The notes below the pieces were generated by a model. The model saw nothing but the letters and a program-made list of their open reading frames with translations. It was not told where the DNA came from and did no database searches. Positions 60,686-64,000 of a DNA stretch of 64,000 bases are shown piece by piece. This DNA is from Pseudoalteromonas luteoviolacea NCIMB 1942 (GTDB taxonomy: Bacteria; Pseudomonadota; Gammaproteobacteria; Enterobacterales; Alteromonadaceae): contig NZ_AUXT01000183.1 in assembly GCF_001625595.1 (NCBI RefSeq), forward strand, positions 1-64,000, written 5' to 3'. Numbering within the stretch: the stretch's first letter is position 1; each line of letters begins with the position of its first letter. Position numbers and translations under genes: made by a program.

Positions 60686-62230
60686 ATGAATCAAAGACAT
60701 ACAAATAACGCTTTGAAGTACACAAAGCTTGCGTGCATAATTGCTGCTACTTTATCAATTTCGGCATATGCTAATACAGATCTCACATCAGCAAACCCAA
60801 ATGCAATATCCGCTTCTGGTGAAAATGGCACTTTCGAAGGACGTACCAAAGCCTTTGATAATGACCAATACAGCAAATGGCTCACGTTTTCTCCATCAGG
60901 CTGGATCAGCTATCAGTTCGACCAGCCGCAGCGAATTACCAGCTATACACTCACATCAGCAAATGATGCACCCAGTCGCGACCCTCAAGACTGGCAATTG
61001 CAAGGATCTTCTGATGGCGTTAATTGGTACACATTAGATACCCGCAATAACCAGTCATTCGGCGCTCGCTATCAAACTAAACAATTCAATGTACCTAATC
61101 CGCAAGCATTTCAATTTGTTCGTTTAAACGTAACGGCAAACCATGGTGCCAACATTTTACAGCTAGCTGAGGTTGAGATGTTTGGTTCTAGCATAGTAAC
61201 CCCACCAAATGAGCTGCCTATCACACAAACTAATTCATTAAATGCGCGCCAATGGCAACACTTTGGTCCATTTAATGTTGCAAATAAAGTGATTGCAACC
61301 ACCAGCGGCTCTGGCGATGCTGACTTGTATATGCGATTAGGTGCTCAGCCAACAACACAGAATTTTGACTGTAGCAGTACATCACCTACCACAACTGAAT
61401 CATGTAATTTACAGGGTAATGACCTCTATGTATCTGTGTACGCATACAGCAATACAAGCTATACCGTCAATATCCTAGAGCAAACCACAACGCCGCCCGA
61501 TGGACAGTGGAAAAAGCCACAAGTCGATTTCGTTGATGTAGACCCGCAGACTCAAGGCTCAATTCTATTCAAACGTATAATATCTGATCCCTCTGGACAT
61601 ATGGCGAATCGATGTGTCGATGTTGCCAAGATCCTTTATAGCGATCCAATAGAATCGAACAGATTTAGAAATCTTAGGTTCGAGCTAAGGGCAAAAGATC
61701 ACTGGGGCAATGAATTTGTCGCTTACAAAATGGGAGAAGATGGCTCTGGAGAAATGACCATTGTAGTCAGTACGACCCATCTAGCTAACCTTTATCGAGA
61801 CAACGGAAATTCTGACGCAGCCATAAGAGATGAGATTGATGGTATTCTTTTTCATGAAGTAACTCACGGGTACAATAACTCACCGCTCACCCGCGACAGT
61901 TATGGTGATGGAAAAGCGTTTTGGGCATATACCGAAGGACTTGCCGATGCGGTAAGGATCGGAGAAGGCTTTCATAAAACGAGACAGCCTAACGTTACCG
62001 ATCCAAAAAAATGGTTAGGTGGCTACACTACCACAGGCTTTTTCTTGCATTATGTCAGGGTCACACATGACCCAGAATTCTTGTATAAATTTAACAAGAC
62101 AGCTAAAGATCTTGGTAATTATACATGGTCATTTGATTCCGCGTTTAGAAGTATTTTAGGAAGAGGTGTTGACGATCTTTGGCAAGAATATGCCAACTTT
62201 ATCAATAGTGGTGGACAACTCCCATATTGA
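60686..62230 (+). CDS. Secreted peptidase of the basic secretory protein family with discoidin and PPC domains
   Basis: A 514-aa exported enzyme. Order: signal peptide (about 1-29), F5/8-type discoidin domain (about 40-165; EGRTKAFDNDQYSKWLTF and VRLNVTANHGANILQLAEVEMFG), a PPC pre-peptidase domain (about 180-265; NVANKVIATTSGSGDADLYMRLG), then a plant-BSP-like zinc peptidase domain (about 278-510). The zinc site is HEVTH at 390-394, with a likely third ligand in YTEGLADAVR. Such proteins are secreted by type II systems and probably digest external protein, with the discoidin domain binding surface glycans. No inhibitor or secretion gene is adjacent. Confidence 0.9.
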   Translation: MNQRHTNNALKYTKLACIIAATLSISAYANTDLTSANPNAISASGENGTFEGRTKAFDNDQYSKWLTFSPSGWISYQFDQPQRITSYTLTSANDAPSRDPQDWQLQGSSDGVNWYTLDTRNNQSFGARYQTKQFNVPNPQAFQFVRLNVTANHGANILQLAEVEMFGSSIVTPPNELPITQTNSLNARQWQHFGPFNVANKVIATTSGSGDADLYMRLGAQPTTQNFDCSSTSPTTTESCNLQGNDLYVSVYAYSNTSYTVNILEQTTTPPDGQWKKPQVDFVDVDPQTQGSILFKRIISDPSGHMANRCVDVAKILYSDPIESNRFRNLRFELRAKDHWGNEFVAYKMGEDGSGEMTIVVSTTHLANLYRDNGNSDAAIRDEIDGILFHEVTHGYNNSPLTRDSYGDGKAFWAYTEGLADAVRIGEGFHKTRQPNVTDPKKWLGGYTTTGFFLHYVRVTHDPEFLYKFNKTAKDLGNYTWSFDSAFRSILGRGVDDLWQEYANFINSGGQLPY

Positions 62231-62458
62231 AAGGTGATAACTGATCCCTTCCCCGTCTAAAACCCTGCAAGCTGCATTTGGCTTTTAAGTTTGAAGCGGC
62301 TTGCTTTCACTAAAAATCAAACCAAATTATTCTGAACATAGATAAATAGCCCTAGCTAAGATCATATTTTTTTAGCGCATATAATCGTTCTACACTATGC
62401 TGTTGAGAGTGGTACATTTTATCTAGTTTTACCAGCTCACAGTAGGAGTATAAGAATC

Positions 62459-63628
62459 ATGTCGGGCAACGCTAAGGTGCTAATAGTTGATGATGAAAAA
62501 CCAGTGAGGGATATGATCCTCGCCGCACTCGAGCCTTGTTTTTCATGTGAGCAAGCCTCATCCGCACAAGAGGCCTATGAGATTCTTGAGAATTATAGCC
62601 CGCAAGTAATTTTGATGGATATTAGCATGCCAGGTATTGATGGGCTTGCAGCTTGCGAGAAAATCAAAAACGAAATTTTAACCAGCAATTGCGCCCTATT
62701 TCTGGTGTCCGGGTACAATAATTTAGATATGCGTTTACGCGCTTTTGATGTAGGCGCAGATGACTTCATTGCAAAGCCATTTCAAATCAAAGAACTCGTC
62801 ACAAAAGTACAGAAGGTGTCTGAGTTTATTCAATCACAAGTGGAACTCAAAGCCAGCGAACAAGAGTCGATCACACTGGCCCTCTCTTCAATGCAACAGG
62901 CTTCCCACTATAGTTTGGTAATGCAGTTCTTCAAATCACTTAACCAGTGCAAAAATGAGCATCAAGTAATCAATCAATTTTTCGCTACCATGAAACAATT
63001 AGGATTACTTACAAGCGTCATGGTCAAAAAAGAAGAGATTACTTTTTATGGTCCAAATGGCGCAAGTATCAGCCCAATAGAGCAAAACATATTTGAGTTA
63101 CTCTGTACAAAAGGTCGTCTGCATAGCTTTGGTAGACGATTGATTGTAAACGAAAAGCACATATCTTTTTTAATCAAAAACATGTCTGAATCACCCGAGG
63201 ATAGCGGTGCTATCAATGATATCTCAGTTGCTATAATTGAGGGGCTGGAAGCCAAATTACTGGACTTGTACCGCCAGCAAGCAATGGAACAAATCGTTGT
63301 AGATATCACTTCAGGCATTGGCGAATTACACACTTTATCAGAAGAGTATAAATGTTTAATACATGATGTCATGCATGACTTAAACCAGCAAATTACGTCT
63401 AGTTTTCATATTTTAGATTTAACTGAAGAGCAGGAGCAGTTTATTGCCAATTTAATTGAAAAAGAGGCCAAAAGCCTCGGCTCAATTGAACCGAAAATTA
63501 ATTTATTAAAATCAAACTTAACCAGCATAATCCAAAAAACTGATAAGTACTTTGAAATGGAGCAAAAAGTAGCTCCCGAGTTGGAAACGGACCTTGATTT
63601 AAACAATACTAAGCCAGAGTTATTTTGA
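62459..63628 (+). CDS. Response regulator with unknown C-terminal sensory-like domain (paralogue)
   Basis: A 389-aa protein with the same layout as the one at 32476-33588: receiver (about 5-120; acidic pair DDE at 11-13, acceptor Asp in ILMDISMPGIDG, Lys in IAKPFQ), a helical linker and a domain of about 240 residues with no recognised motif. The two share the order of hydrophobic segments (for example FLIKNM versus ILLVKNV), though identity is low. No output domain is visible. It is convergent with a second receiver-domain gene, overlapping by nine bases. Confidence 0.78.
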   Translation: MSGNAKVLIVDDEKPVRDMILAALEPCFSCEQASSAQEAYEILENYSPQVILMDISMPGIDGLAACEKIKNEILTSNCALFLVSGYNNLDMRLRAFDVGADDFIAKPFQIKELVTKVQKVSEFIQSQVELKASEQESITLALSSMQQASHYSLVMQFFKSLNQCKNEHQVINQFFATMKQLGLLTSVMVKKEEITFYGPNGASISPIEQNIFELLCTKGRLHSFGRRLIVNEKHISFLIKNMSESPEDSGAINDISVAIIEGLEAKLLDLYRQQAMEQIVVDITSGIGELHTLSEEYKCLIHDVMHDLNQQITSSFHILDLTEEQEQFIANLIEKEAKSLGSIEPKINLLKSNLTSIIQKTDKYFEMEQKVAPELETDLDLNNTKPELF

Positions 63629-64000
63629 GCAAAGTGTCGCTACTCTATTTAGTAACTCCTGAGGGCGAAACGGTTTGCGAATAATGTTTGCGTAAAGGGC
63701 ACTATCAAAATCGCTGACTTTTTCAATATCCACATAGCCGCTTATCATCTGCACTTTTATCTCTGGATGAAGCCCCTGAGCCTGTTTGACTAGACTAAAG
63801 CCATTTACATCGGGCATTAGTACATCCGATATGATCAAATCATATGCGTTTTCTTTTAGTATCTCCAGCGCTTCGATACCACAAGTTTTAGTGTCTACAG
63901 TGTGACCCGCCTGACATAGAAGTTTTGCCATTACGCCTGCAAGTGATGCTTCATCATCAACAACTAAAATGCGGCATGGCGTTTGGTGTACATGTTCATA
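63620..64000 (-). CDS. Receiver-domain protein, partial (runs off the window)
   Basis: A receiver domain whose start lies beyond base 64000. The visible part begins upstream of RILVVDDEASLAGVMAKLLC, holds the acceptor Asp in DLIISDVLMPDVNG and Lys in RKPFRPQ, and ends soon after. It is the C-terminal receiver of a longer protein (a hybrid kinase is likely) or a single-domain regulator. It ends overlapping the convergent response regulator by nine bases. Confidence 0.7.
   Translation of the reverse strand, partial: YEHVHQTPCRILVVDDEASLAGVMAKLLCQAGHTVDTKTCGIEALEILKENAYDLIISDVLMPDVNGFSLVKQAQGLHPEIKVQMISGYVDIEKVSDFDSALYANIIRKPFRPQELLNRVATLCSK

Noticed and set aside
1-64000. CRISPR arrays, tRNA or rRNA genes, prophage or transposase genes
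   Set aside because: I found no repeat-spacer pattern, no cloverleaf or rRNA-like stretch, and no phage or transposase domain on either strand.

Overview
The window looks like chromosomal DNA of a marine gammaproteobacterium, most probably a Pseudoalteromonas or close relative. The base composition is AT-leaning. The gene set is aerobic, heterotrophic and rich in secreted proteins: TonB receptor, many lipoproteins, a PPC- and discoidin-containing protease, and a collagen/hydroxyproline catabolic locus. The genus is my inference from gene style, not from a marker gene. I saw no rRNA, tRNA, CRISPR array, prophage or intact insertion sequence.

Layout: (1) 1-3.1 kb: a Crp-like regulator, gene relics, a HabA-like membrane protein and a seven-repeat FG-GAP secreted protein. 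(2) 3.1-4.1 kb: two complementary bacterioferritin subunits. (3) 4.3-8.7 kb: a nitric-oxide defence locus, norR divergent from a small membrane gene, nnrS and hmp. It has three visible GT-N7-AC NorR sites and a sigma-54 promoter; nnrS carries a frameshift near its end. (4) 8.7-14.4 kb: a frameshifted phosphatase-LamG protein with a triple C-terminal repeat, a lipoprotein pair, and an EF-hand/YHYH pair. (5) 14.5-17.8 kb: a gene graveyard with PrpD and SMI1/KNR4-type relics. (6) 17.8-20.3 kb: LMW phosphatase, a CTP-synthase-tail-like protein, a 2OG oxygenase and a small lipoprotein. (7) 20.3-27.6 kb: a MacAB-type ABC exporter (adaptor, ATPase, two permeases) with its own sigma-54 two-component pair; tandem palindromes lie upstream. 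(8) 27.7-35.3 kb: a phosphohistidine-type phosphatase, a MocR regulator divergent from GNAT and PaiB-like genes, a small heat shock protein with a ROSE-like thermometer, and a hybrid kinase with a response regulator.

(9) 35.5-39.6 kb: a TonB-dependent receptor and a type III polyketide synthase strongly resembling PhlD (phloroglucinol synthase). (10) 39.7-53.1 kb: a hydroxyproline/collagen-peptide locus: GntR regulator, ketoglutarate-semialdehyde dehydrogenase, 4-hydroxyproline epimerase, a DHDPS-family deaminase, a D-amino-acid oxidoreductase, two M24 (Xaa-Pro) peptidases and an ornithine-cyclodeaminase-like reductase. A 14-bp palindrome (core TTGTATACAA) recurs in three promoters. One of them precedes an unrecognised 794-aa lipoprotein with an HExxH...E zinc-peptidase signature, which suggests that this protein belongs to the regulon. 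(11) 53.6-64 kb: a PhoD-like phosphatase, HAAAP permease, diguanylate cyclase, SYLF lipoprotein, EamA transporter, a broken GNAT gene, a BSP-family secreted protease and two more receiver-domain proteins.

The most notable points are the palindrome-defined hydroxyproline regulon with its new metallopeptidase-like member, the stand-alone PhlD homologue, the exporter with tandem palindromes, the complete NorR promoter architecture, and several single-base frameshifts that are either real decay or assembly errors.
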